NCBI RefSeq assembly: GCF_013170825.1
Contig: NZ_CP033365.1
Coordinates: 6,956,001 to 7,020,000, forward strand
DNA length: 64,000 nt
Reading direction: 5' to 3'
Origin: Mesorhizobium sp. NZP2298
GTDB lineage: Bacteria > Pseudomonadota > Alphaproteobacteria > Rhizobiales > Rhizobiaceae
Shown: positions 25,388 through 33,583 of the stretch, one piece after another
Position numbering within the stretch: the first letter of the stretch is position 1
Layout of the letters: every line of letters begins with the position of its first letter
Made by a program: the position numbers and the translations under genes
Notes under the pieces: model-generated
The model's input: only the letters and a program-made list of their open reading frames with translations
Databases searched by the model: none
Told to the model about the DNA's origin: nothing

Positions 25388-26031
25388 GCGAGCCCGTTCT
25401 TGATCCGTGCCAAGTGGCTTTCGCCTTCCTCCGGGCCAAAACAGCTTTCGAAATCGCCGCATTCCTGACAACTGGGCGCGGTGCATAGCGAAAAGCCTTC
25501 AGCCTCGCAGAGCTTACGATAGAAATACTTCTTCCATTTCATGTTTTTGGTGTTGCCGGCCGCCAGCGCCGGGAAATGCCTGGCCATTAAGCGGCTGAGT
25601 TCGGCCCGATTGAAAAGGCCAAGGTCCTGCCACAGATGGTCATTGCGCAAACTGCGCCTGGCGATGATCTTGGCGAAGAGGGTGCACGCCGGATCGCCTG
25701 GCCTGGCATGCCCAATAAGCAAGCCGCGCAGAAGCCCTTCCTCCATATCCGGCTCGGGATCGGTCAGCTTTTCCAGCGCGAAGGCGTTGACGGGAACAGC
25801 CGGGAAATAGCGTGTCATGACATCTCGCAGGTCGGCACGCGAAAGGCCGGTTGCTTCGGTGGCGGTCGCCTTGCCGGCCTCGACCTCCTCGAACGCGAGG
25901 TAGAAAACACAGGCAAGCACATGCCGGTCGAACGCCGCCGCCTGGTCTGTCGGCGGCCATTGGCTGGTGCTGAAACAGCCACGGTGATGGGCGAATGTGG
26001 CGCCGTTCTGCTGGTCTTGTCCCCAGCTCAT
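25384..26031 (-). CDS. nifQ: NifQ, molybdenum donor for FeMo-cofactor synthesis
   Basis: A 215-aa NifQ, started at ATG 26031 (MSWGQDQQNG), which overlaps the fdxB stop. The family-defining cysteine cluster C-x4-C-x2-C-x5-C near the C-terminus (CTAPSCQECGDFESC) binds an Fe-S or Mo-Fe-S cluster. It supplies molybdenum for the nitrogenase cofactor on the NifEN scaffold. It is the last gene of a DUF683-fdxB-nifQ run, the usual tail of a nifENX operon. A decayed copy is at 21990-22260. Confidence 0.93.
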   Translation of the reverse strand: MSWGQDQQNGATFAHHRGCFSTSQWPPTDQAAAFDRHVLACVFYLAFEEVEAGKATATEATGLSRADLRDVMTRYFPAVPVNAFALEKLTDPEPDMEEGLLRGLLIGHARPGDPACTLFAKIIARRSLRNDHLWQDLGLFNRAELSRLMARHFPALAAGNTKNMKWKKYFYRKLCEAEGFSLCTAPSCQECGDFESCFGPEEGESHLARIKNGLA

Positions 26032-26345
26032 GCAGCAAGCTTGTCGGCCGCAAGGTGGGTCTGGCAGTTCTTCGGGCAGACGCGGCCGCAGGCGCCGCAT
26101 CCGATGCAGAGGCCGGCATGGTCGACGATCATGACCATGCGGTTGAGCTCGCCGTCGAAGTCGTCGTCCTCGCCCGCGCAGATGCCGAGGATTTCGCCTG
26201 CGTCATCGACGCCATGAAGGTGCATGACCTCGCGCGAGCAGACCTTGAAGCAGCGGCCGCAGCCGATGCAGGTCGCGCCATCGATCGCCGTCAGATAGTG
26301 CGGCGTCCAGGGAGAGCCGTCGCGGGTGACGAAAGCGCCCGTCAT
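26028..26345 (-). CDS. fdxB: Nif-specific ferredoxin III (FdxB)
   Basis: A 105-aa ferredoxin with two 4Fe-4S cysteine sets, CIGCGRCFKVC and CIGCGACGRVCPKNC, separated by an acidic loop (GEDDDFDGE). This long-loop form is the nif-associated ferredoxin III found between DUF683 and nifQ. It probably donates electrons during cofactor assembly or to nitrogenase. Its ends overlap both neighbours by a few bases, so the three genes are translationally coupled. Confidence 0.93.
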   Translation of the reverse strand: MTGAFVTRDGSPWTPHYLTAIDGATCIGCGRCFKVCSREVMHLHGVDDAGEILGICAGEDDDFDGELNRMVMIVDHAGLCIGCGACGRVCPKNCQTHLAADKLAA

Positions 26346-26545
26346 TGTGAATTCTCCAACGCTGCGAGTTCTTCCTTTGCCGCATCCAACTCGGCAAAAA
26401 CCTCGAAGGCTTTCCAGGCGACCGCCTCGATCTCGGTCCAGTTGACCGGAAGGTCCTCGGCAAGGTCGTGCAATTCCATCTTGGCGGCTCCCGCGCGCGA
26501 CTGCAGCTTGCGGACCTTCTTCTGCAACAGCGCAAGGTCTGACAT
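26342..26545 (-). CDS. DUF683 / CCE_0567-family nif-associated small protein
   Basis: A 67-aa helical protein started at ATG 26545 (MSDLALLQKKVRKLQ) behind GAGGAAGGGG; the longer frame upstream belongs to a decayed gene. Charged helices (LLQKKVRKLQSRAGAAKMELHDLAEDLP) and the NWTEI segment match the small DUF683 proteins encoded between nifX/DUF269 and fdxB in diazotrophs. Its role in cofactor assembly is not well defined. Confidence 0.88.
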   Translation of the reverse strand: MSDLALLQKKVRKLQSRAGAAKMELHDLAEDLPVNWTEIEAVAWKAFEVFAELDAAKEELAALENSQ

Positions 26546-26570
26546 GATCCCCTTCCTCGCAAGCCGGTCG

Positions 26571-26680
26571 TTACGCCCGCGCCATGTCGGGACGCGCTTC
26601 GATGGCCACGAGCGCATCGCCGGCGCGCCGGCCTCGGCGGGTTTCCGGAACGTCTCGAAGCCGAACCGGTGATGCCGATG
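26571..26680 (-). pseudogene. Remnant of the NifX-associated DUF269 gene (C-terminus only)
   Basis: The minus strand reads HRFGFETFRKPAEAG, then after a one-base shift GDALVAIEARPDMARA followed by a stop. This matches the C-terminal end of the NifX-associated nitrogen fixation protein normally encoded just before DUF683. Upstream sequence to about 26880 contains further open stretches (VGNKILIVVC, SYAELEGYG) that I cannot assign. It indicates that a nifX-DUF269 segment was lost or rearranged here. Confidence 0.65.
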
Positions 26681-26959
26681 GACGCTGCAGCCAGCTTATG
26701 CAATCCCGCGCGGCGAGACGCAGGTCCGTATCCTTCGAGTTCGGCATAAGAGCGGTTGAGCGCAGACGACAATCAAGATCTTGTTCCCGACGTCGACGCG
26801 GGCGGTGAGCGCATATTGTGAGGGTGTCGATTTGGCGACGCCCCTATGCCAGAGAAGGCGGATCTCGCGTGGATCCGGCGCGTTGCTTTCCTTCGCTCCA
26901 TTGATCGCATCAACCAGGATCTAAATAATCGCGAGGCGGCTGCCGCCTCAGGAGGAAGC

Positions 26960-26975
26960 CTCAAGCGCCGTGCCG
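26960..26975 (-). promoter_or_regulatory. Weak sigma-54 element upstream of the DUF683-fdxB-nifQ run
   Basis: The minus strand reads CGGCACG-GCGC-TTGA. The -24 half is good, but the invariant C at -12 is A. Combined with a NifA site at 27067 it may still give some expression of the remaining nifQ genes. Confidence 0.4.
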
Positions 26976-27066
26976 GGAACGCAGGACGCAGCTCATAAAA
27001 AGTTGTCTTCATCCCATTCATGGGTTTGCTCAACAGCGCGGCAGGAAGACAGGCCGGCACCAGGCG

Positions 27067-27082
27067 TGTCGTGAATTGGACA
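27067..27082. promoter_or_regulatory. NifA upstream activator site (TGT-N10-ACA)
   Basis: TGTCGTGAATTGGACA, an exact match, about 92 bp upstream of the weak -24/-12 element at 26960. Confidence 0.6.
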
Positions 27083-27163
27083 AGCCCGACGACAGGTTGC
27101 GGCCGCCTTTTCAGGAACGGCCCGACAGGATTGCTGGGGAGGCAAGCTGAATTCACGCCGCGT

Positions 27164-29095
27164 TCAACCGTGTTGCACATTGGTCTCATCCCACCCCTTT
27201 GTCAGTTCCAAGGCCTGCCGCTCGAACAGGCGGCGGTAGATGCCGTCGCGACGGATCAGCGCGTCATGGTCGCCCTGCTCGGTGATGCAACCACGGTCGA
27301 AGACAAGCAGCCGGTCGAGTGCCCGCACCGTCGAGAGCCGGTGCGCAATGACGAGCGTGGTGCGCCCGACCATGAGCCGCTCCATCGCCTTCTGGATCAG
27401 CACCTCCGATTCCGAGTCGAGGCTTGATGTCGCCTCGTCCAGAATGAGGATCGGGGCATCGGCGAGGAAGGCGCGCGCTATCGCCACACGCTGGCGCTCG
27501 CCGCCTGAGAGCTTCACGCCGCGTTCGCCGACCAGCGTACCGTAGCCGTTCGGCAGGCGCGCAATGAAGTCATGCGCGCTGGCGAGCCGCGCCGCCTGCT
27601 CGACATCGGACCGAGAAGCACCCGGCCGCCCATAGGCTATGTTCTCGGCCAGCGAGCGGTGGAACAGGAGGGGCTCCTGCTGTACGATCGCGATCTGCGA
27701 GCGCAGCGAACCCTGCGTCACCCGCGAAATGTCCTGCCCATCGATCAAGATTCGTCCAGCATCCAGGTCGTAAAGCCGCTGGATGAGCTTGACGAAGGTG
27801 GTCTTGCCGGAGCCAGAGGGGCCGACCAGACCGACCCGCGCGCCGGCCTCAATCGAAATCGACAAGTCGCTGTAAAAGGGCGACCAATGATTGCCGTAGT
27901 GGAAATGGACGCTCTCAAAATCGATGTGACCCTTCGTGATCCGGATCGGCTTGGCGCCCGGATCATCGGCCACGTCGGGCGGCTGGCTGTAGGTTTGGAC
28001 CAGTTCCTCCATCTCATTTACAGAGCGCTGGATGTTGCGCACGTGTATGGAAACATCACGCAAGTAGCCATATAGGACGGTGAAAGAGGCGAGCACCAAG
28101 GCGATGTCGCCTGGGGTAGTCTGGCCGCGCGACCACAAAAATAAGGCATAGCCAATCAAAGCCGCTCTCATCGCAAGAAGCATGATCCCCTGGAATGCAG
28201 CACTGACCGTCCCGCGCACCCAGGTCCGGAGGGTGCGGTGCCGCCACTTGGAGATGACTTTCGCAAGGCGATGATCTTCCCGCACCTCGGCGCCGAAGCC
28301 TTTGACCACCGCGTTACAGCTGATCGCGTCCGCAAGCGAGCCGCCAAGCCTCGTATCCCAGTTGTTGGCGAGGTTTGCGGCTGGCGCCACATAGCCGAGC
28401 GACAGGATAATGATCAGCGCCACATAGCCAACCGAGCCGCAAGCGATGATCAGCCCCATCATCGGCCAATACCAGCCGAGCAGAACGCTCGACCCCACGA
28501 GCATGATAAGCGACGGGAACAAGGCAAGAAGGATCGTGTCGTTAAGGAGGCAGAACGCCCACATGCCGCGCGTGATCTTGCGCACCGTAGAGCCGGCGAA
28601 GGTTTTCGCATGCCAATCGGTCGAAAAGCGCTGGACGCGATGGAACGCGTCGCTGGCGATGTCCGACATCATCTTCAGAATGAAGTCATTGACGGCAATG
28701 AAGGCGATGTTGCGCATGACGACGGCGCCGAGTGCGAGCGCGATCAACATTGAAAAGGCCGCAAGAGCCGCATCCCACACGACGGCGTCGGCTGCCGCTC
28801 CTTGGGCGACCGCGTTTACGAGCCGTCCGGAATAGAGCGGCGTCAGAACGTCAAGGAGCGTTGCGACAAGCACCGCAATCATAATGATCGCGAGCCGGAC
28901 CGGCTGCTTGCTCCAGTGGCGCATGGTGAAGGCGAAAACGTCGCGAAAGGCGGCGCCGCGTAGATCGATGTGAAAACGCCGCGTGGCTTTGTACGAGCGC
29001 AGCAGGCCGCTCGGTCTCAAGAAACCCGAAATGGAAGGTCTGCGTGAGGACGAAAACATCGCTCGGAATGCGGGTGGCTGATCTGGACCTGACAT
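27164..29095 (-). CDS. ABC exporter half-transporter (fused membrane + ATPase domains)
   Basis: A 643-aa MsbA/Atm1-like half-transporter, started at ATG 29095 (MSGPDQPPAF) behind AAGGAAAG. About residues 50-340 form a six-helix exporter domain. The ATPase domain follows, with Walker A GPSGSGKTT, signature LSGGERQR, Walker B ILILDEATSSLD and the H-loop AHRLST. It should work as a homodimer exporting a lipid, peptide or metal-thiol compound; substrate is not predictable. A NifA site and -24/-12 element immediately upstream make it a candidate nodule-expressed exporter. Confidence 0.9.
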   Translation of the reverse strand: MSGPDQPPAFRAMFSSSRRPSISGFLRPSGLLRSYKATRRFHIDLRGAAFRDVFAFTMRHWSKQPVRLAIIMIAVLVATLLDVLTPLYSGRLVNAVAQGAAADAVVWDAALAAFSMLIALALGAVVMRNIAFIAVNDFILKMMSDIASDAFHRVQRFSTDWHAKTFAGSTVRKITRGMWAFCLLNDTILLALFPSLIMLVGSSVLLGWYWPMMGLIIACGSVGYVALIIILSLGYVAPAANLANNWDTRLGGSLADAISCNAVVKGFGAEVREDHRLAKVISKWRHRTLRTWVRGTVSAAFQGIMLLAMRAALIGYALFLWSRGQTTPGDIALVLASFTVLYGYLRDVSIHVRNIQRSVNEMEELVQTYSQPPDVADDPGAKPIRITKGHIDFESVHFHYGNHWSPFYSDLSISIEAGARVGLVGPSGSGKTTFVKLIQRLYDLDAGRILIDGQDISRVTQGSLRSQIAIVQQEPLLFHRSLAENIAYGRPGASRSDVEQAARLASAHDFIARLPNGYGTLVGERGVKLSGGERQRVAIARAFLADAPILILDEATSSLDSESEVLIQKAMERLMVGRTTLVIAHRLSTVRALDRLLVFDRGCITEQGDHDALIRRDGIYRRLFERQALELTKGWDETNVQHG

Positions 29096-29185
29096 GTTGC
29101 TTTCTTTCCTTCGTTCCATCGATCGCGATGTCACCCGCGAGATGAATATCGGCCGCGGGCACGCGCTGCCCTACGAGGAGAGAAC

Positions 29186-29201
29186 CGCAAAAGCCGCGCC
29201 A
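29186..29201 (-). promoter_or_regulatory. Sigma-54 promoter of the ABC exporter gene
   Basis: The minus strand reads TGGCGCGGCTTTTGCG. The invariant GG and GC are 12 bp apart, with one -24 mismatch (A to G). It lies 91 bp upstream of the ATG. Confidence 0.65.
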
Positions 29202-29291
29202 AAGGCTCAGAAAGAAGCTCAGAAGAATTTTCTGCATATTCTACAATGACAAACGAGATCTCAGCAGGGCAACGGGGGCGTAACAGTGCCG

Positions 29292-29307
29292 TGTCGCGCA
29301 CTCGACA
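29292..29307. promoter_or_regulatory. NifA upstream activator site of the ABC exporter gene
   Basis: TGTCGCGCACTCGACA, an exact TGT-N10-ACA, about 91 bp from the -24/-12 element at 29186. Confidence 0.7.
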
Positions 29308-29434
29308 AACCCGACAGGACGCCTCGGTCGCGCGGGCATCCTTGGCGAACGGCCCGACAGGATTGCTCCTCACGCGAGGCGGAATCTACGCCCGCCCGAT
29401 TCAACGGCGTTCCGCGTTGAACAATTCCCGCCGA

Positions 29435-29450
29435 TGTCGGACATGCGACA
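29435..29450. promoter_or_regulatory. NifA upstream activator site before nifS
   Basis: TGTCGGACATGCGACA, an exact TGT-N10-ACA, about 47 bp upstream of the plus-strand -24/-12 element at 29497. The spacing is short but compatible with activation. Confidence 0.65.
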
Positions 29451-29496
29451 TAGCAGTGTTAGAGCCATCATGTTGTTTTGAAATGATTCCCTTCTT

Positions 29497-29512
29497 TGGC
29501 ACGGTCCATGCG
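29497..29512 (+). promoter_or_regulatory. Sigma-54 promoter of the nifS operon
   Basis: TGGCACGGTCCATGCG has a perfect -24 half and ATGC at -12, with GG and GC 12 bp apart. It precedes the decayed hesB-like ORF and nifS. Confidence 0.75.
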
Positions 29513-29553
29513 TAGCTGTTCGCGAACGCGTCCGGCCTGAAGGAGAGACAGTC

Positions 29554-29700
29554 CATGATCAAGCGCACCGAAAACGCCGTGGCCTAAAGACCGCGCTTGC
29601 CGGGGGCCGAGCCGGCGCAACGCTGGCGCACCAAGGTCGAGGCGGGTTGCCGCGCCGGCGCCAAGAAGCGCGCAGGCCGAATGTGGCGGCGGCAACTCCT
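29554..29700 (+). pseudogene. Decayed HesB/IscA-like (IscN) gene upstream of nifS
   Basis: The ORF starts MIKRTENAVA and stops at once. After frame changes the sequence continues with KTALAG and RTKVEAGCRAGAK, which parallels the HesB/IscA core ending VEAGGCAGFK. HesB-like scaffold genes normally sit between the nif promoter and nifU/nifS in rhizobia. The stop codon and shifts show it is not functional. Confidence 0.65.
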
Positions 29701-29709
29701 TCGGCTAAC

Positions 29710-29736
29710 CATCATCATCATCATCATCATCATCAT
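29710..29736. repeat. (CAT)9 trinucleotide microsatellite
   Basis: Nine uninterrupted CAT units between the hesB remnant and nifS. Such long perfect triplet repeats are rare in rhizobial DNA. The tract is not in a recognisable coding frame. Confidence 0.9.
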
Positions 29737-29789
29737 GACAGACCGGGCGTGCGCCTTGTGTGATTGCGCTCAGGAGAAGGATCACATCC

Positions 29790-31046
29790 ATGAGACCTGT
29801 TTATCTGGACAACAACGCAACGACACGGGTCGATCCTGAAGTCGTTCAAGCAATGCTGCCGTTTTTTACCGACCAATTCGGCAACCCTTCGTCGAGCCAC
29901 GATTTTGGCGCTTCCGCCGGGGCGGCGGTGAGAAAGGCGCGCCTGCGGGTGCAAACGCTGATCGGAGCGGAGTTCGAGGACGAGATCACCTTCACCTCGG
30001 GCGGGACGGAAAGCGACAACGCCGCGATCCTTTCTGCGCTCGAGGTGATGCCTGAGCGCACAGAGATCGTGACTTCCGCAGTCGAGCATTCGGCCGTGCT
30101 GACGCTTTGCGCCCACCTTGAGAAGACGCGCGGCATCAAGGTGCATAGGATCCCGGTGGATCGCCACGGCCGGCTCGACCTCGACACTTATAAGGCCGCC
30201 CTCACCCCGCGCGTGGCGATCGTCTCGATCATGTCGGCGAACAACGAGACCGGAACGATCTTCCCGGTGGTCGAGCTTGCTGAGTTGGCCAAGGAAGTCG
30301 GCGCCCTTTTTCATACCGACGCGGTGCAAGCGGTCGGCAAGCTTGCGATCGACTTGAAATCGACGGCAATCGATATGCTGTCTCTCTCCGGTCACAAATT
30401 ACACGGACCGAAAGGGGTCGGCGCACTTTATGTAAAGCGCGGCGTGCGCTTCTGTCCGCTGATCAAGGGGGGAGGCCAGGAGGGCAACCGCCGCGCCGGC
30501 ACGGAGAATACGCCAGGCATCGTCGGTCTCGGCGTGGCAGCCGATCTTGCCTTGAAATTCATGGACGACGCGAACACACGGGTAAAGGCGTTGCGCGACC
30601 GCCTGGAGAAGGAACTTCTCCAGCGCATCCCACACGCCTTCGTCGCCGGCGATTTGCTAAAGCGGTTGCCGAACACCGCAAACATCGCCTTTGGAGATAT
30701 CGAAGGTGAGGGCATACTGCATTTCCTTAATCGCGAGGGCATCGCCTGCTCCTCCGGCTCTGCTTGCGCCTGCGGCTCGCTGGAGCCGAGCCACGTCTTG
30801 GTGGCGATGAACATCCCCAATAGCGCGGCACACGGGGCAATCCGTTTCTCCTTTTCGCGCAACAACGGCGAGGAGGACGTCGACCGCGTGCTCGAGGTCA
30901 TGCCCGGGATCGTTAAGAAGCTGCGTGAGCTTTCCCCATCTGCCAGCCAGGCGAGAGGACTTCAATCAGCTCCAGGCCTGGGCGACAAGGCAAACCCGAC
31001 CACCGTTTCCGGCCCAGGAGAATGCAATGCGCAGTTGTTTCGCTGA
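29790..31046 (+). CDS. nifS: NifS cysteine desulfurase
   Basis: A 418-aa PLP enzyme supplying sulphur for nitrogenase Fe-S clusters. I choose ATG 29790 (MRPVYLDNNATTRVDPEV), preceded by AGGAGAAGG. The PLP lysine is in LSGHKLHGPKG, and the active-site cysteine loop is GIACSSGSACACGSLEPSHVL. The C-terminus is about 20 residues longer than many homologues and overlaps the nifW start. It lies downstream of a NifA/sigma-54 promoter; the usual hesB gene before it is decayed and no nifU is present in the window. Confidence 0.95.
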   Translation: MRPVYLDNNATTRVDPEVVQAMLPFFTDQFGNPSSSHDFGASAGAAVRKARLRVQTLIGAEFEDEITFTSGGTESDNAAILSALEVMPERTEIVTSAVEHSAVLTLCAHLEKTRGIKVHRIPVDRHGRLDLDTYKAALTPRVAIVSIMSANNETGTIFPVVELAELAKEVGALFHTDAVQAVGKLAIDLKSTAIDMLSLSGHKLHGPKGVGALYVKRGVRFCPLIKGGGQEGNRRAGTENTPGIVGLGVAADLALKFMDDANTRVKALRDRLEKELLQRIPHAFVAGDLLKRLPNTANIAFGDIEGEGILHFLNREGIACSSGSACACGSLEPSHVLVAMNIPNSAAHGAIRFSFSRNNGEEDVDRVLEVMPGIVKKLRELSPSASQARGLQSAPGLGDKANPTTVSGPGECNAQLFR

Positions 31047-31410
31047 AAGCCGCGCCATCGATGTCACCGACATCCTCGCCCGGCTGAAGAGCCTGTCGGC
31101 TGCGGAGGAGTTCTTCGCAGCCCTTGGCATCTCTTATGATCCGAAGGTGCTCAATGTCTCACGGCTGCATATCCTGAAGCGCATGGGCCAATATCTCGCT
31201 GAAGAGGATTTCGCCGGCCTTCCCGACGGGGTGATCGCCGCGCGGGCGCGTGCGACGTTGGAACGCGCCTATGAGGATTTCGCGACATCCTCGCCACTCA
31301 CCCACCGGGTCTTCAAGGTGCTCAAAGAGCACGATCCCGACAAACCGGCCACTCGGGACCACACCTTTGTCCCGTTCGAGTCGATCCTGAGGCGGTTCGG
31401 GACAGAATGA
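31027..31410 (+). CDS. nifW: NifW nitrogenase-stabilising protein
   Basis: A 127-aa NifW. Family segments are FFAALGISYDPKVLNVSRLHILKRMGQYL and HRVFKVLKEHDPDKP. The protein is thought to protect the MoFe protein or assist its maturation under oxygen. It overlaps the end of nifS by 20 bp and is thus translationally linked. The fixA promoter begins immediately downstream. Confidence 0.94.
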   Translation: MRSCFAESRAIDVTDILARLKSLSAAEEFFAALGISYDPKVLNVSRLHILKRMGQYLAEEDFAGLPDGVIAARARATLERAYEDFATSSPLTHRVFKVLKEHDPDKPATRDHTFVPFESILRRFGTE

Positions 31411-31435
31411 ACGCGACACGAGTGCGACGCGACAA

Positions 31436-31451
31436 TGTCGAAAAGCCGACA
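31436..31451. promoter_or_regulatory. NifA upstream activator site of fixABCX
   Basis: TGTCGAAAAGCCGACA, an exact TGT-N10-ACA, 74 bp upstream of the fixA -24/-12 element. Confidence 0.8.
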
Positions 31452-31524
31452 AACTCGGTCATCACGACGGCACCGTTCGGAAGAAAACAACCCTGTCAAA
31501 AGGAACAGAGCAACGCAAAATGGT

Positions 31525-31540
31525 TGGCACGAATGATGCT
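31525..31540 (+). promoter_or_regulatory. Sigma-54 promoter of fixABCX-nifA
   Basis: TGGCACGAATGATGCT has a perfect -24 half and ATGC at -12 with correct spacing. It lies 54 bp upstream of the fixA ATG. Confidence 0.8.
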
Positions 31541-31593
31541 GCGAAGGAGATGAACGCCAGGGCCGCTTGCGGATTGGAGCCGAGAAAGACGCA

Positions 31594-32445
31594 ATGCACA
31601 TTGTAATCTGTATCAAGCAGGTGCCGGACTCCGCGCAGATACGTGTCCACCCGGTGACGAACACGATCATGCGCCAGGGCGTGCCGACCATCATCAACCC
31701 TTACGACCTGTTCGCCCTCGAAGAGGCACTGAGATTGCGCGGCGCCCATGGCGGCGAGGTCACCGTGCTTACGATGGGTCCGCCGATGGCAGAAGATGCG
31801 CTGCGCAAGGCGCTCACCTATGGCGCCGACCGCGCGGTACTCTTGACCGACCGCTGTTTTGCCGGCTCCGACACGCTGGCGACCTCCTTCGCGCTTTCTC
31901 GGGCAATCGTGAGAATTGGCGAGACCTTCGGCGCGCCGGACATCGTATTCGCCGGCAAGCAGACGATTGACGGCGATACCGCCCAGGTCGGGCCCGGCAT
32001 CGCCAAGCGCCTCGGCCTCCTGCAGTTCACCTATGTGGCGAAGATCGACTCTATCGATCTCGATGCGCGCGAGATCACCGTCAAGCGCCGTTCGGAAGGC
32101 GGTACGCAGGTGCTGAAAAGTAGGCTGCCTTGCCTCATCACAATGCTGGAAGGCACCAACGAAATCCGCAGAGGCTCGCTCGACGACGCCATGCGCGCCG
32201 CGCGCAGCCAGATCGTGAAATGGAGCGCGGCCGAAGCTGGCATTGAGGACCTCAACAAATGCGGCCTGCGCGGCTCGCCGACGGTCGTCAAGCGCGTTTT
32301 CGCCCCTACCACGCGGGCGGAAAAGGCGACGCAGATCGACATGACCGACAAGACGCAGCACGACCTCGCTGACGAACTGATCGGCGCAATCTTTACCCGC
32401 CAGCCAGCGCTGGAACACGAACTCGCCTTCGACGGCGGCCAGTGA
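31594..32445 (+). CDS. fixA: FixA, electron transfer flavoprotein beta subunit
   Basis: A 283-aa ETF-beta homologue, started at ATG 31594 ([16 protein letters not shown]). Characteristic stretches are [14 protein letters not shown] and [21 protein letters not shown]. With FixB it forms the flavoprotein that bifurcates electrons from NADH towards ferredoxin/flavodoxin and, through FixCX, quinone. It is the first gene of fixABCX, with overlap or short spacing through to fixX. Confidence 0.96.
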   Translation: MHIVICIKQVPDSAQIRVHPVTNTIMRQGVPTIINPYDLFALEEALRLRGAHGGEVTVLTMGPPMAEDALRKALTYGADRAVLLTDRCFAGSDTLATSFALSRAIVRIGETFGAPDIVFAGKQTIDGDTAQVGPGIAKRLGLLQFTYVAKIDSIDLDAREITVKRRSEGGTQVLKSRLPCLITMLEGTNEIRRGSLDDAMRAARSQIVKWSAAEAGIEDLNKCGLRGSPTVVKRVFAPTTRAEKATQIDMTDKTQHDLADELIGAIFTRQPALEHELAFDGGQ

Positions 32446-32465
32446 CGGGACGGCAAGGAGAGATG

Positions 32466-33572
32466 ATGTCGAACGCGAACCGCGAAGCCCCTCCTTCCGC
32501 CGGCCGTGCCGGCATCAAGAGGGAATTGCCTGAGCACTTTAGGGACTATCGGCACGTCTGGGTTTTCATCGAACTGGAACGCGGCGAGGTCCATCCCGTG
32601 TCCTTCGAACTGCTTGGCGAAGGCCGCAAGCTCGCCGACAAGCTAGGCATCCAGCTTGCGGGGATCGTGCTCGGACCGCCGGGCGAGGCCACGCAGCATG
32701 CCGTTGCCGAGGCCTTCGCTTACGGCGCCGACCTTGTCTACCTGGTCGAGGCACCGCTGCTTGCCGACTATCGCAACGAGCCTTTCACCAAGGCGGTGAC
32801 GGATCTGGTCAATACCCACAAACCGGAGATCCTGCTTCTCGGTGCGACCACGCTCGGCAGGGATCTCGCTGGCTCAGTAGCGACGACCTTGCTGACAGGG
32901 CTCACTGCCGACTGTACCGAACTCGATGTAGATGTCGACGGTTCGCTCGCCGCGACCCGTCCGACTTTCGGCGGTTCCTTGCTATGCACGATCTATACGC
33001 TCAACTACCGGCCGCAGATGGCCACGATACGACCGAGGGTTATGGCCATGCCACCGCGGACGGACAAGCCGGTCGGGCGTGTCATCCGGCACAAGCTGTC
33101 AATGACCGAGGAAGAGGTCATCACCAAAGTCCTTGGCTTCAACCTCGATCGCCAATCGGCAAAGGCAAATCTCGCCTACGCCGACATCGTGGTTGCCGGA
33201 GGCCTCGGTCTCGGCTCAGCGGAGAATTTGCAGCTTGTGAAGAATCTAGCGCGGGCAATCGGCGCCGAATATGGCTGTTCGCGCCCGCTGGTCCAGAAGG
33301 GCTGGATGCCGGCCGATCGGCAGGTTGGCCAAACGGGCAAGACCATCCGGCCAAAGCTTTACATAGCGGCCGGGATTTCCGGCGCCATTCAGCATCGGGT
33401 TGGCGTGGAGGGGGCTGATTTGATCGTAGCCATCAACACCGACCCGAACGCCCCGATCTTCGACTTTGCCCACCTCGGCATCGTCACCGATGCAATCCGT
33501 TTCCTGCCGGCATTGACGGAAGCTTTCACCCGGCGGCTGTCGCCGCACAGCCACGACAAGCTTGCGAGCTAA
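32466..33572 (+). CDS. fixB: FixB, electron transfer flavoprotein alpha subunit
   Basis: A 368-aa ETF-alpha homologue. I choose ATG 32466 because AAGGAG ends 5 bp before it; ATG 32463 is too close. The FAD-binding C-terminal half shows [34 protein letters not shown] and [18 protein letters not shown]. It partners FixA in the bifurcating complex that feeds nitrogenase. The longer frame upstream overlaps the fixA stop. Confidence 0.96.
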   Translation: MSNANREAPPSAGRAGIKRELPEHFRDYRHVWVFIELERGEVHPVSFELLGEGRKLADKLGIQLAGIVLGPPGEATQHAVAEAFAYGADLVYLVEAPLLADYRNEPFTKAVTDLVNTHKPEILLLGATTLGRDLAGSVATTLLTGLTADCTELDVDVDGSLAATRPTFGGSLLCTIYTLNYRPQMATIRPRVMAMPPRTDKPVGRVIRHKLSMTEEEVITKVLGFNLDRQSAKANLAYADIVVAGGLGLGSAENLQLVKNLARAIGAEYGCSRPLVQKGWMPADRQVGQTGKTIRPKLYIAAGISGAIQHRVGVEGADLIVAINTDPNAPIFDFAHLGIVTDAIRFLPALTEAFTRRLSPHSHDKLAS

Positions 33573-33583
33573 GGGAGACGGCC

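Larger units (their letters stand above)
26885..27090. repeat. Copy 2 of a repeated nif promoter region
   Basis: Partly similar to 29090-29420. It shares the ATGGAGCGAAGGAAAG-like stretch (minus strand), a TGT-N10-ACA site, and further right a shared 21-bp block (27116-27136) around GGCCCGACAGGATTG. The gene it once drove appears to be the decayed material at 26571-26880. Confidence 0.55.
29090..29320. repeat. Copy 3 of a repeated nif promoter region
   Basis: The best-preserved copy, with both a functional-looking -24/-12 and a perfect NifA site. Similar to 22328-22560 and partly to 26885-27090. Confidence 0.6.

Noticed and set aside
26900..26916. FixK-type box (TTGAT...ATCAA)
   Set aside because: The spacer is 3 bp instead of 4, and it lies in a decayed promoter copy.
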